64,000 nucleotides of DNA from Cladorhizidae sp. MBARI D1340-BT2 (GCA_028752905.1 JAQNBH010000017.1:30348823-30412822), one strand, 5' to 3'. Positions 1 to 11,577 are shown, numbered from the stretch's first letter. Program-made: numbers and translations. The notes: generated by a model from the letters alone, not told the origin.

Positions 1-3000
1 CTCTCTCTTGATACCAAACATCCATATATTCTGCACACTTCACTGTAATGGACTTGCAAGATAGGTATCTCTCAGTGTTCTCTATCTTGAGCTAAACATG
101 TTAGCTTCATAGATTCTCCACACTTCACTGAATAGACTTGATATATAGCTCTAAAGGTAGGCCTCTCTCTGTTCTCTCTCTTGATACCAAACATCCGTAT
201 ATTCTGCATACATAGAATCACAAGATAGGTTTCTCTATGTGTTCTCTATCTTGATGCTAAACAGGTTAGCTTCATAGATTCTCCACACTTCACTGTATAA
301 ACTTGATATATAGCTATTAAGATAGGTCTCTCCCTGTGCTCTCTGTTGATATCAAACATCCATAATATTCTGCACACTTCACTGTAATGGACTTGATATG
401 ATTCGAATGATAGGTTTCATTATGTGTTCTCTATCTTGATATTTGCCCTAATTTGGTCTATATGTTTCTCATTTTTTCCCCAAAAATCTTGTTATTTTGC
501 CGTAAAGCTCATAACTTTTCTACACTTTACCCAAAAAAGATAATTTTTATATCACCGGATAGCCCTTCTAATTATCTGTCTTTTGTACGTGCCAAAATTT
601 TGAGTACTCTAAGTATTAGCAAGTTATGGTGATTTGAAGTGGTAAGGTTTGTGATCTTTCCTGGCGTTTTCCAGTTGCCAAAGCGGTGGCCTGCCAGTGA
701 AAAACCACTACATTTATTGATAATCTGTTGACATGTTGCAGATAAGGGCCTTCTCTATCAGTTGACAAAATCTGGGACTTTGGTCTTGTTAATTAGGGCA
801 GTTATGAATTGTACTCTTACTTGATGCTAAACATGTTAGCTTCGTAGATTATCCACACTTCACTGAATAGACTTAATGTATAGCTATTAAGATAGGACTC
901 TTGATACCAAACATCCATATATTCTGCACACTTCACTGTAATGGACTTGCAAGATAGGTATCTCTCAGTGTTCTCTATCTTGAGCTAAACATGTTAGCTT
1001 CATAGATTCTCCACACTTCACTGAATAGACTTGATATATAGCTCTAAAGGTAGGCCTCTCTCTGTTCTCTCTCTTGATACCAAACATCCGTATATTCTGC
1101 ATACATAGAATCACAAGATAGGTTTCTCTATGTGTTCTCTATCTTGATGCTAAACAGGTTAGCTTCATAGATTCTCCACACTTCACTGTATAAACTTGAT
1201 ATATAGCTATTAAGATAGGTCTCTCCCTGTGCTCTCTGTTGATATCAAACATCCATAATATTCTGCACACTTCACTGTAATGGACTTGATATGATTCGAA
1301 TGATAGGTTTCATTATGTGTTCTCTATCTTGATATTTGCCCTAATTTGGTCTATATGTTTCTCATTTTTCCCCCAAAAATCTTGTTATTTTGCCGTAAAG
1401 CTCATAACTTTTCTACACTTTACCCAAAAAAGAAAAGTTTTATATCACCGCATAGCCCTTCTAATTATCTGTCTTTTGTACGTGCCAAAATTTTGAGTAC
1501 TCTAAGTATTAGCAAGTTATGGTGATTTGAAGTGGTAAGGTTTGCGATCTTTCCTGGCGTTTTCCAGTTGCCAAAGCGGTGGCCTGCCAGTGAAAAACCA
1601 CTACATTTATTGATAATCTGTTGACATGTTGCAGATATGGGCCTTCTCTATCAGTTGACAAAATCTGGGACTTTGGTCTTGTTAATTAGGGCAGTTATGA
1701 ATTGTACTCTTACTTGATGCTAAACATGTTAGCTTCGTAGATTATCCACACTTCACTGAATAGACTTGATGTATAGCTATTAAGATAGGACTCTCTAAGT
1801 GCTCTCTCTTGATACCAAACATCCATATATTCTGACACTTCACTGTAATGGACTTGCAAGATAGGTATCTCTCAGTGTTCTCTATCTTGAGCTAAACATG
1901 TTAGCTTCATAGATTCTCCACACTTCACTGAATAGACTTGATATATAGCTCTAAAGGTAGGCCTCTCTCTGTTCTCTCTCTTGATACCAAACATCCGTAT
2001 ATTCTGCATACATAGAATCACAAGATAGGTTTCTCTATGTGTTCTCTATCTTGATGCTAAACAGGTTAGCTTCATAGATTCTCCACACTTCACTGTATAA
2101 ACTTGATATATAGCTATTAAGATAGGTCTCTCCCTGTGCTCTCTGTTGATATCAAACATCCATAATATTCTGCACACTTCACTGTAATGGACTTGATATG
2201 ATTCGAATGATAGGTTTCATTATGTGTTCTCTATCTTGATATTTGCCCTAATTTGGTCTATATGTTTCTCATTTTTCCCCCAAAAATCTTGTTATTTTGC
2301 CGTAAAGCTCATAACATTTTTTTACACTTTACCCAAAAAAGAAAAGTTTTATATCACCGGATAGCCCTTCTAATTATCTGTCTTTTGTACGTGCCAAAAT
2401 TTTGAGTACTCTAAGTATTAGCAAGTTATGGTGATTTGAAGTGGTAAGGTTTGCGATCTTTCCTGGCGTTTTCCAGTTGCCAAAGCGGTGGCCTGCCAGT
2501 GAAAAACCACTACATTTATTGATAATCTGTTGACATGTTGCAGATAAGGGCCTTCTCTATCAGTTGACAAAATCTGGGACTTTGGTCTTGTTAATTAGGG
2601 CAGTTATGAATTGTACTCTTACTTGATGCTAAACATGTTAGCTTCGTAGATTATCCACACTTCACTGAATAGACTTGATGTATAGCTATTAAGATAGGAC
2701 TCTCTAAGTGCTCTCTCTTGATACCAAACATCCATATATTCTGCACACTTCACTGTAATGGACTTGCAAGATAGGTATCTCTCAGTGTTCTCTATCTTGA
2801 GCTAAACATGTTAGCTTCATAGATTCTCCACACTTCACTGAATAGACTTGATATATAGCTCTAAAGGTAGGCCTCTCTCTGTTCTCTCTCTTGATACCAA
2901 ACATCCGTATATTCTGCATACATAGAATCACAAGATAGGTTTCTCTATGTGTTCTCTATCTTGATGCTAAACAGGTTAGCTTCATAGATTCTCCACACTT

Positions 3001-4057
3001 CACTGTATAAACTTGATATATAGCTATTAAGATAGGTCTCTCCCTGTGCTCTCTGTTGATATCAAACATCCATAATATTCTGCACACTTCACTGTAATGG
3101 ACTTGATATGATTCGAATGATAGGTTTCATTATGTGTTCTCTATCTTGATATTTGCCCTAATTTGGTCTATATGTTTCTCATTTTCCCCCCAAAATTGTT
3201 ATTTTGCCGTAAAGCTCATAACTTTTCTCTACACTTTACCCAAAAAAGAAAAATTTTATATCACCGGGTAGCCCTTCTAATTATCTGTCTTTTGTACGTG
3301 CCAAAATTTTGAGTACTCTAAGTATTAGCAAGTTATGGTGATTTGAAGTGGTAAGGTTTGCGATCTTTCCTGGCGTTTTCCAGTTGCCAAAGCGGTGGCC
3401 TGCCAGTGAAAAACCACTACATTTATTGATAATCTGTTGACATGTTGCAGATAAGGGCCTTCTCTATCAGTTGACAAAATCTGGGACTTTGGTCTTGTTA
3501 ATTAGGGCAGTTATGAATTGTACTCTTACTTGATGCTAAACATGTTAGCTTCGTAGATTATCCACACTTCACTGAATAGACTTGATGTATAGCTATTAAG
3601 ATAGGACTCTCTAAGTGCTCTCTCTTGATACCAAACATCCATATATTCTGCACACTTCACTGTAATGGACTTGCAAGATAGGTATCTCTCAGTGTTCTCT
3701 ATCTTGAGCTAAACATGTTAGCTTCATAGATTCTCCACACTTCACTGAATAGACTTGATATATAGCTCTAAAGGTAGGCCTCTCTCTGTTCTCTCTCTTG
3801 ATACCAAACATCCGTATATTCTGCATACATAGAATCACAAGATAGGTTTCTCTATGTGTTCTCTATCTTGATGCTAAACAGGTTAGCTTCATAGATTCTC
3901 CACACTTCACTGTATAAACTTGATATATAGCTATTAAGATAGGTCTCTCCCTGTGCTCTCTGTTGATATCAAACATCCATAATATTCTGCACACTTCACT
4001 GTAATCGACTTGATATGATTCGAATGATAGGTTTCATTATGTGTTCTCTATCTTGAT
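1..4057. repeat. Higher-order satellite, ~907-bp unit, about 4.5 copies
   Basis: The anchor TTGATACCAAACATCC followed by ATATATTCTG recurs at 8, 901, 1809, 2718 and 3625, giving periods of 893, 908, 909 and 907. The first copy is cut by the window edge, and the last stops near 4057 in a short (TA)n run. Each unit is itself built from six diverged 70-95-bp monomers of two alternating types: A (TTGATACCAAACATCC...) and B (TTGATGCTAAACATGTTAGC...). A ~357-bp non-monomer insert lies before the last B monomer. Copies are nearly identical apart from small indels, so amplification was recent. No coding potential is visible. Confidence 0.95.
444..800. mobile_element. MITE-like insert inside each satellite unit
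   Basis: The non-monomeric part of the satellite unit starts with TGCCCTAATT and ends with AATTAGGGCA, a perfect 10-bp terminal inverted repeat. The same block lies at 1337-1693, 2244-2602 and 3154-3509. A non-autonomous DNA transposon that entered a monomer before the unit was amplified would explain this. I could not find a clear target-site duplication, so the transposon origin is inference. Confidence 0.5.
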
Positions 4058-5158
4058 ATATATATATCTCAAAAGATAGATCTCTCTGTGTGCTCTCTTT
4101 TGATACTAAAATATATTTCACTATAGGCAAGTTACTAGACCCAAACCTGCATCCCAAAAACCTCATCCAGAATAACTCCAGATTGCGAAGTGGAAAAAAA
4201 ATTGAAATTGCTTCCTCTCTGTATCTCACACAAGAGCAGTATATAGCACCATAAATATCTTGATTTTGATCACCCTAAGCATACCTATTGCAAACTGGAA
4301 GCGTTTTTAAGCCTTTCTTTTGCTTGGCATCAAAATACAACTTGTGCTTGGCCTTGGCTTCTTCAATTTTTTCTCGTACCTGTTCATCCAGGGCCTGTAC
4401 CTGTTCATCCAGGGCCTGTACCTAAGTGAATACCACTCCTCCCAACAGAGCCATGGTCTGAGATTTGGTCCAGGGACCAATCTTGCATGTTGATGGATGC
4501 CAGCTCATTGTTAGTGTCAGGGGCTTGGGTCCGAAGCCAGGCGGAGTATCCTTCTGGGAGGGAGAAGCCCCCTATGGTGTAGTTTTTGGTATTGTATGTG
4601 CATGTGGCAATTCATAGTTCGGAGGGGTGCTCGAGGCCGCACAATGATCATCTTCCTTCCGGCGAGTAAAAGTGATGGTGTGGATGTGTATCAATGGGAG
4701 AGGCCGCTCATGGGAGAGAGGCCTTCCTCGTCACCGGTCCAGGGTTGGAGCCCCCATCCTCATGTGGCTCTTCAGTGAGAGGCTCTTCAATGCTGGGTAG
4801 TGGCTGGACATGGTAGAGGACATATCGATTGGTACCCTTCAAATAGTTCTTGGATTGAAATTTCAGTGAGATCGATAAATTCTTATTGCAACAGAGCTTT
4901 CCGATAAAGCATTTGTTTAGGGTAGGCTGGGCGGAAATTGCAGTACGTGGGGCGGGGATCAGGCCTAGGTAACTGGTTATGGTTTGCTGGGCAGGGATTT
5001 GGTCTGGGTGCAGGGTGATGGTAGGTTGAGGGGATTAGGTCTGGGATCTGGGTTCAAATGTATGATATTGTGGTATGCTGGGCGGAGATTGTACTTGGGG
5101 GCTGGGTTTGGTAGGAGGGGTATTTTGTATCCTGCAGGATGAGTTGTTCTCTTAGTGG
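4058..5158. other. Intergenic, degraded; possible retroelement remnant
   Basis: No convincing gene. A 21-bp stretch is duplicated in tandem at about 4379-4424. Read on the minus strand, 4290-4425 gives a charged helical segment (VREKIEEAKAKHKLYFDAKQ). It loosely resembles the tail of gypsy-type integrases, but the match is weak. From 4920 to 5150 the DNA is G-rich with short loose repeats of a TGGGCGGGGAT type. Confidence 0.3.
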
Positions 5159-5159
5159 G

Positions 5160-5905
5160 TGGTGTGTAGGGGTGGTGGAGCTTTTGATTTTCTGGCATTG
5201 TTTTTTTGTTGTTGTTTTGTGTCGGGCACGTGGGTTTTTGTGGGTTTGGTTGCTGGGTCTTTAATTAACCTCTCCACATCCTCTGTTCACCATCCCTCTG
5301 ATCTGTCTGTCATCTTCCCTTTCTCTGCTGCAGCCAAAACTTTCTCCTTCCACCTGCCCCACCTCTTCAACTATGTTTCCTTCCAACTATTGCTGAAGCT
5401 CTCTCACCTCCTCTTCCCACCCCATGAACATTTCCTCCACTGCCTCCTGATACTCCTCCCAGTCTAGCCTATTATCAACTATCTATTTATGTCGCTCTCT
5501 TCTCACTTGTATCTCTCTCCTACCCCACATAATTTCTCCCCATATAAGGTTATGGTCCGACCCCACATCCAGCTTGCCCTAGTCCTCAACTACCACCCTA
5601 GCTGTATCCATGGCTTCACTAAACAGCATATAATATATGACCGACTTTCTCTCTCTCCACATTCCCATATATACACCTACCCTCACAGTATACTACAACT
5701 CGGCCCCTACAACCAGACCTCCAGCCCTGACCAACTCCAACAATTACTGTTTTGGTTTTCCTCTGCTCCTAATCCATTATTAAAGTCCCCCATCATTGAT
5801 TCATCACATCCTCCTAAACAATCCCTCCGTCTCTCTCGCTCCTTCTGGGTTCACATACACTACTCCTACCATCATTTCATTGAGAGTGATTGGAGGGTTG
5901 GTGAG
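5160..5905 (-). pseudogene. LINE endonuclease fragment (inverted 5' part)
   Basis: Read on the minus strand from 5905 leftwards, the segment gives the tail of an AP-type LINE endonuclease: VYVNPEGARETE at about 5830-5870, then MGDFNNGLG at 5767-5793, which carries the conserved GDFN motif. A charged linker typical of the endonuclease-RT interval follows (DWEEYQEAVEEMF, near 5440). Several stop codons and frame changes make it dead. It abuts a plus-strand RT segment of what looks like the same LINE type at about 5906, so the two halves are in inverted orientation. Confidence 0.7.
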
Positions 5906-6596
5906 GAGATAATTGGAAGAGGTCAAAGAATTAAAGTACCTGGGAGTGTGGTTTGCTAAGGGGTTAGAGAAGATGGCAAAGAAGGCAGAAGAGTGGGTTG
6001 GAAAGGTGACATGGATGAGTAGAGTGAATGGGCAGGTGGAAGTAGACAGAGGAAGAATGGTGTGGGAGCTTCTAGTGAGACCTGGTTTGGAGTATGCAGC
6101 CGAAGTATGGTGGAAAGGATGACATAATGCTTGCAAGAAGTTGGAGTCAGCACAGATGAGAGTGGGTAGGAGATTGTTGGAGGCAAGTAGTACAGTAGCA
6201 GGAGTGGCAATACGGGGAGATATGGGGTGGAGGAAGCTAGAGGAGAGGAGGGAAGAGATGGGTTTTGTTTGGTAAGAGATTAGAGGTGTTGGAATAGTAA
6301 AAATAAACTAAGAGAGGATGGAGGAATCAGATGGTGGGAAGAATATGAGATCTTGAGGAGAAAGTATGAGCTAAACAACGAGGTTGGGCCAGTACATAAG
6401 TGGGAGGGGAAAATGAAGGTGAGAAATGAGAATGGTTGGAAGGAGGAAGTAAACAGCAAGAGTATGCTGAAGTTTTATAAATTGGCAAAGAATGGTGCAG
6501 GGGTGGAGAAGTATGTAAGGTCCATGCAGTCAGGAAGGTGTGCGGTTGCAATTTAGACTGAGGACTGCATCAGCTGGGCTGTTAGAGAATAAGAAG
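5906..6596 (+). pseudogene. LINE reverse-transcriptase C-terminal fragment
   Basis: The plus-strand reading shows the RT thumb and connection region: KELKYLGVWFAKG near 5921, then GRMVWELLVRPGLEYAAEVWW at about 6052-6115. After frame breaks come GWKEEVNSKSMLKFYKLAKN (about 6436) and LQFRLRTASAGLLENKK (about 6545-6596). The LRT-x-SAGLL box normally precedes a Cys-His motif in this LINE type; here the hAT element at 6597 cuts it off. Similar minus-strand pieces are at 22470-22835 and 30566-31235. Confidence 0.75.
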
Positions 6597-8442
6597 CAGG
6601 GGCAGAACCTCGGAACAATGATCATAGTGGCACAAGGTTCCTTGGATAATTTAAGGCATCTAGCTAATGGTCTTCCTGATGCCAAAAGATTCCAATACCT
6701 TACCTCACACTTGCTACCGTCCCCATCTGAAGTGCTTTATTCTTATTCAGTTACCAAACAGGGTAAAACTTGGAAAGTATCTTTTCAGCTTTGCTGGATT
6801 CAGCAATTCCTCTGGCTATCGTACAGTGAAGTGATGGAAGGAGGAATTTGTCGATACTGTGTTCTTTTTCCAGAACCACCTAATAGGCTCGGAGGTGGTG
6901 GTCAAGGTACCTGGCATGTTAGTGCTATCCAAATATCAAAGGCCATACAAAAAGGCACTAGGTTAAGGATGGAGTGCTTGTGCACCACGAGCAGAATGTT
7001 CTGCATCGTCATGTGCAGAAAAGGCAGATCTTTTCAGGCTTAATTATAGTAATCCTTACAGCAGAGTAGACAACAGTCTTATGAAAATGAGAGACAAACA
7101 AGCAGAGGAAAACAGAGAAATTCTTTACCAAATTGTATATGGTGTAGAATTTTTAGCGATTTCAGAGGCCATAGAGAGGACAAGGTGGATTTTGCAGATG
7201 CTTGTGTCAATAAATAGCCACAATGCAACTCCTAGGGAAAGGAAATGCTACTCTTCAGAAGCATCTTCTGTTTGCAAGTAAAAATGCTAAATATACTAGC
7301 AAAACAGGACTAAATAATTCATGTGTATGCCTGCAAAGTAAGGGAGAGCTTAACTAAGGAGCTTAAACTCAAGAGTTTGCCATTCACCATCATAGCAGAT
7401 GAGGTTACTGATCCTCACGCAAACCAAGAAATCCTAGCAGTGCGCACTGCTATATTTACCTCAATCTTCACATTCTAAGCTTCCTGGACTATGTAAGACA
7501 CGTTGGGTGGAACGCCACATATGCTTTGAAGTATTTCTTGAGATGTACGAGTGCTTTATTACCTTCTTAGATGGTTGAATTTCACCTAATGATTATCCAG
7601 CTTTGCTTTCAGATGGTGAAAACTGGAATTGGGACAGGGAAACAAAAGCGAAAGCTCAGGGGTTGCATTCGTCACTTTCTCAATAGCTACATTTTTAATA
7701 ACAAAAAATGTCCTTGATGAGGTAAAAGTTTTGGCTACTACTAAACTTCAGAAAAGAGACCAAGATATTGTTGATGCATACAAGATGGTGGATAGTATCA
7801 TTGAGAACATCAAGACAACCAGGAATAATGTTGACATGATTTTCTGCTCCTGGTATGATGAGATTCTTCAACTTGCAGACAGCATTGGAACTTCTGCATG
7901 TGTTGCGAGGAAGACTAGCTTACAGAGGAACCGAACCAATGTTCCCAGCGAGAACCCACAGGAACACTACAAAAGGGCAGTTGCTATCCCACTTCTGGAC
8001 TCTCTCCTTGCTGGAGCATGTGATAAGGATTCTTTCCCTAACATTCATAGCCTTCTTGTTATTGCATGCACAATACCTATCACTAGTGCTGAAGCTGAGA
8101 GGTCATTTTCTTTAATGAGGAGGATTAAGACCTACTTGAGGTCTACAATGAATGAGGAACATTTGTCAGATCTGTCGGTTATCGCAATGAATTTTGGTGA
8201 GAGAGTTCCTGTTGATGAAGTCTGTCAAGCATTTGTTCAGGCACATCCAAGGAGGCTCTTCGAACCTTCACTATTTGATAACTAGTCAACAATTATAACT
8301 GATTAATCACACAATAATATATAATATTGAAGTTTCCACAATAATTGAAGTTCAGAGCATTACACAATTATGCCAAAAAGGGGTGTGTTATAGGGTGCGA
8401 CTTAACAACCACCCCCTATTATAAATCCTAGATCTGCCCCTG
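6597..8442 (+). mobile_element. hAT-type DNA transposon, degenerate
   Basis: The left end reads CAGGGGCAGAACC (6597) and the right end is the complement of CAGGGGCAGATCTAGGATTT (8423-8442), so the termini share CAGGGGCAGA. This is the usual terminus style of hAT elements with a TTF-type zinc finger. A transposase relic fills the interior. AGAAG occurs immediately outside both ends, but a full 8-bp target duplication is not visible. The flanks belong to different LINE parts, so the site has been rearranged. Confidence 0.7.
6630..8285 (+). pseudogene. hAT transposase (TTF/ZMYM-like) pseudogene
   Basis: Pieces of a cut-and-paste transposase lie in order but in different frames. First is a TTF-type zinc-finger region (about 6640-6960; YSEVMEGGICRYCVLF). 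Next comes the NREILYQIVYGVEFLAISEA segment (about 7110-7180), then the first catalytic-Asp box IADEVTD at about 7390-7410. Last is an uninterrupted C-terminal part from about 7629 to 8285, with the hATC dimerisation signature ITSAEAERSFSLMRRIKTYL at about 8075-8135. Internal deletions and stops between these blocks show that it is dead. The intact C-terminal ORF (218 codons from an ATG-less start) could mislead gene finders. Family membership is firm; subfamily naming (ZMYM1-like) is inference. Confidence 0.8.
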
Positions 8443-8479
8443 AGAAGAGATATAGGGTAGCTTCAGCTGATTTTCTGTC

Positions 8480-8690
8480 CACATTTGGCCTAACAAAACA
8501 ATTTCCACTCTGGGAACAATCACTACAAGTCTTGCCCAACCTCTTGATATCTTCCTCAGCTATCCCAATGCAACTTTTATGGTACCATTCCCCACAAGAA
8601 TCTTCACATCCAATCCTTCCTCAGAGTTTTTTTCCGCCCTTAAGACATATGCTGCACTTCTCTTCCACCTCGTGTAGTTTGTTATTCACC
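8480..8690 (-). pseudogene. PHD-finger fragment, probable LINE ORF1
   Basis: The minus-strand translation has the Cys4-His-Cys3 order of a PHD finger: CSIC (about 8650), GCEDSCGEWYHKSC (about 8565-8610) and CSDC (about 8515). One in-frame stop sits between the first two pairs. PHD fingers occur in the first ORF of some CR1/L2-type LINEs, and LINE pieces flank this site on both sides. It is probably a retroelement scrap rather than a host chromatin gene. The domain call is strong; the LINE origin is inferred. Confidence 0.6.
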
Positions 8691-8739
8691 ACCATTTTAT
8701 TATTATTATTATTTTATTTTTAATGCATATTAGTGTACC

Positions 8740-9135
8740 CTCCAGCAGGCATTGGCAGAGCACCTTTGTACTAATCACAATAACATACTAGCCTCCCACC
8801 TTGTCAACCCTCTCCCTTCTACAAATCTTCTATTCTTCCACCTCTATAATCCCATGCAGAACTCAGTCTGCTTACCTCTCATTTTCCCATGCCATTACTA
8901 TATAGACTCCGGAACTCTCTCCCCAAAAAACTGGACAATTTAAGCAACATTCCTTATCAGCACTTTGACTTTTAACTACTTAACTATAATGATACTTAAC
9001 TATAATGACCTTAATATATTCCTCCATGTATTTGTTTATTTATTTTTTACTCTTCATTATTAGTCTTGGCTATTGAGTAGGATCTTTTCTTATAAGGGAA
9101 AAAAGGAAGAGAGAAAAAAAGAAGAAAAAACTGGT
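8740..9135 (+). mobile_element. LINE 3' end fragment
   Basis: The reading LYRLRNSLPKKLDNLSNI (about 8898-8951) corresponds to the WNSLP box near the end of many LINE ORFs. The following AT-rich 3' tail (TATTCCTCCATG..., TTGGCTATTGAGTAGG) matches, in opposite orientation, the tail of the copy at 31236-31790. A run of about 14 C residues follows at about 9161. Confidence 0.6.
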
Positions 9136-9237
9136 TAGCTAGCCTATCTGTTTGTGCTACCCCCCCCCCCCCCCAGTAAAGTAGCTCTAGATACATTTTC
9201 AGAGCTTTACTAAAATTTCTCAGAGCAAATGACTGAA

Positions 9238-10787
9238 ACGAGGTGCCTACTATTGGAACTGTGACAATGGTCCCTGATCCATAAGTGGACATTCCAATTC
9301 CAATATTGAGCACCTATGTCACAGTTCCAACATAAGGCACCTTGATTCCAGTTCTTTTGCTACAGTCCCAACCCCAAAATGTGTGAGCAGGAAACGAGGT
9401 GCCAACTATTGGAACTGACAATCCTCCCTGTATTTGTAAGAGGACATTCGAATTCCAAATTAGAGCACTTAAGTCTCAGTTCCAACATTAGGCACCTCGA
9501 TTCCAGTTCTTGGTTCCAGCCCCACCCCCAATGTGTCAGCTGGAAACAAGGTGCTTACTATTGTAACTGTAACAATGGTCCTTACAAATACAGGGATGAT
9601 TGTCAGTTCCAATAGTTGGTTACTGACTTGGTAAAGATTACCAAAATAAAGTTAATGCTATGCTGCAATCGGATTGGACGAAGTCAAAATGATCCTATTG
9701 TAAATGATCCCTCCCATGTGATCCTCTCAAAAACCCGCCCTTTCACCTTTAAAAGGTGAGCTCTTCGCGCCAAAACGCTATTGATCAGTGATCGCTCAAA
9801 CCGCTCCTACCTGCTCGCCACCGCTCTCTACCTGCCACACCGCTCTCTACCTGCTCGCCACACCGCCTCTACCTGTCGCCACACCGCTCTCTATCTGCTC
9901 GCCACTTGCTCATTACTTGGTAAAAACGCTATTGATCAGTGATCGCTCAAACCGCTCCTACCTGCTCGCCACCGCTCTCTACCTGCCACACCGCTCTCTA
10001 CCTGCTCGCCACACCGCCTCTACCTGTCGCCACACCGCTCTCTATCTGCTCGCCACTTGCTCATTACTTGGTAAGTTTATCTAATAGGACATCTCAATTC
10101 CAATATAGTGCACCTATATCACAGTTCCAACATAAGGCACCTCGATTCAAGTTCTTGGCTCCAGCCCCACCCCTAATGGGTCAGCTGGAAACGAGGTGCC
10201 TACTGTTGACACTGTGACAATAGTCCCTATATCCATAAGTAGACATCTTAATTCCAATATAGAGAACCTATGTCACAGTTCCAACATAAGGCACCTCGAT
10301 TCCAGTTCTTGGCTCAAGCCCCACCCCTCAAATGGGTCAGCTAGAAACGAGGTGCCTACTATTGGAACTGTGACAATGGTCCCTGATCCATAAGTGGACA
10401 TTCCAATTCCAATATTGAGCACCTATGTCACAGATCCAAAGGCACCTCGATTCCAGTTCTTTTGCTATAGTCCCAACCCCAAGTGTGAGCAGGAAACGAG
10501 GTGCCAACTATTGGAACTGACAATCATCCCTGTATTTGTAAGAGGACATTTGAATTCCAAATTAGAGCACTTAAGTCTCAGTTCCAATGTTAGGCACCTC
10601 GATTCCAGATCTTGGTTCCAGCCCCACCCCCAATGTGTCAGCTGGAAACAAAGTGCTTACTATTGGAACTGTAACAATGGTCCCTGTATCCATAAGAGGA
10701 TATTCCAATTCCAATATAGAGCACCTATGTCACAGGTGTAAAATAAGGCACCTCGATTCCAGTTCTTGGCTCAAGCCCCACCCCTCA
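9238..10787 (+). repeat. Array of ~190-bp palindrome-bearing modules (copy 1)
   Basis: Each module starts AAACGAGGTGCCTACTATTG, contains a ~26-bp arm that returns in inverted form (GTGCC...GGAACTGTGAC against GTCACAGTTCC...GGCAC), and ends in a GC-rich spacer with AGCCCCACCCC. The part from 9238 to about 10440 is repeated almost exactly at 13284-14485, about 4.05 kb away, differing by only a few small indels. Modules in opposite orientation lie at 10788-10932, 12424-13075 and 14490-14625. No long ORF begins with ATG here. Confidence 0.85.
9735..10079 (+). promoter_or_regulatory. Promoter/first-exon-like module with 151-bp tandem duplication
   Basis: A TTTAAAAGG box at about 9747 is followed by a GC-richer stretch. 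The block starting AAAACGCTATTGATCAGTG occurs at 9772 and again at 9923. It is made of short CTCTACCTGCTCGCCAC repeats and ends TTGCTCATTACTTG|GTAAGTTTAT at about 10076, a consensus splice donor. The same module with the same donor is at 13780-14123, and a shorter version is at 15590-15706. This suggests a transcribed non-coding first exon carried by a repeat. The apparent ORF depends on a GTG start, so I do not call it coding. Confidence 0.45.
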
Positions 10788-10932
10788 ATGTGACATACGT
10801 GCTCAATATTGGAATTGGAATGTCCTATTATGGATACAGGGTCCATTCGTGCACTATATTGGAATTGGGATGTCCTGTTATAGATATAGGAACTACCGTC
10901 ACAGTTTCAATAGTAGGCACCTCGTTTCCAGC
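10788..10932 (-). repeat. Inverted copy of the ~190-bp module
   Basis: The sequence from CGTGCTCAATATTGGAATTG to CACCTCGTTTCCAGCTGAC is the reverse complement of the module arrayed at 9238-10787. Confidence 0.85.
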
Positions 10933-10964
10933 TGACTCTAGCCCCAATCGGATTTTTGGCTTAA

Positions 10965-11165
10965 CATTCGCTGAATGTGTTTTTATTAACAGCATGATTG
11001 GCATAGGCACCACTGGACTCCTGCTGTGTGTTTTGTTCTTGCCTTAGGACGGGTCTTACCTTAAGAGCTCCTTCCCTGCTCTATAAATAGTCCACAAACA
11101 TTGTCAAACTTGTAGTGACAATTTGTGGTGGTTGGCAGGTCAGCCAATTGGCCCGAAAGTGGAAC
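10965..11165 (+). repeat. Dispersed repeat with TATA box (copy 1)
   Basis: From TAACATTCGCTGAATGTGTT to the GGTCAGCCAATTGG box this segment matches 16073-16290 with small indels. Both copies contain CTCTATAAATAG, a good TATA box, and end near a CCAAT-type sequence. It may be the promoter part of a mobile element or of the repeated first-exon module. Confidence 0.6.
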
Positions 11166-11541
11166 ATTTTTTTAAATACCAGCAGGAACTTTCTTACAGC
11201 CTTGCCCGTCTGCCTGTCTTGTCTTACCATTGTCCCCTTTTAAAACTGCCATTTAAAGCTGTCCAAAGGCCTCTTGCCCTAGTAAGTAGTCTTGGGTAGC
11301 CATACAGAAAACACCAACCCTGTTCAAGGGGAGCTTTTAGTTGGCATAATTATAAATACAGTTTGCTAGTCTTTCAATTGTTGTCTAGGGATCTCTTGGC
11401 TATGGAGCTGATATATTATGATTAGAAGGTTGTGGTGTGCTAATTAGATACCTTAGGTATTGTGGTGTGCTGATTAGATACCTTGTGGTGTGGTATGAAA
11501 TTTAAAAAAAATTCACCAATTAAAGACCTCGTTAATTTCTT
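11166..11541. other. Intergenic, no gene seen
   Basis: AT-rich unique sequence with one short direct duplication (TTGTGGTGTGCT-GATTAGATACC at about 11430-11485). Probably upstream or 5' UTR sequence of the zinc-finger mini-gene. Confidence 0.4.
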
Positions 11542-11559
11542 GGGCGACTATAGTCGCCC
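11542..11559. promoter_or_regulatory. Perfect 18-bp palindrome upstream of mini-gene
   Basis: GGGCGACTATAGTCGCCC is identical to its reverse complement. It ends 18 bp before the ATG at 11578, so it could be a dimer-binding operator or an RNA hairpin in the leader. Confidence 0.5.
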
Positions 11560-11577
11560 GTTGCAGTTGAAGGATTG

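Noticed and set aside
5489..5959. 156-codon plus-strand ORF
   Set aside because: It is the antisense shadow of a LINE endonuclease fragment on the minus strand.
8480..8690. PHD finger considered as a host chromatin gene
   Set aside because: It has an in-frame stop, no splice context and LINE fragments on both sides; it is more likely a retroelement ORF1 scrap.
9788..10217. ORFs MIAQTAPTCSPP...
   Set aside because: They start from GTG, not ATG, lie in a 151-bp duplicated CTACCTGCTCGCC repeat, and end across a splice-donor-like site.
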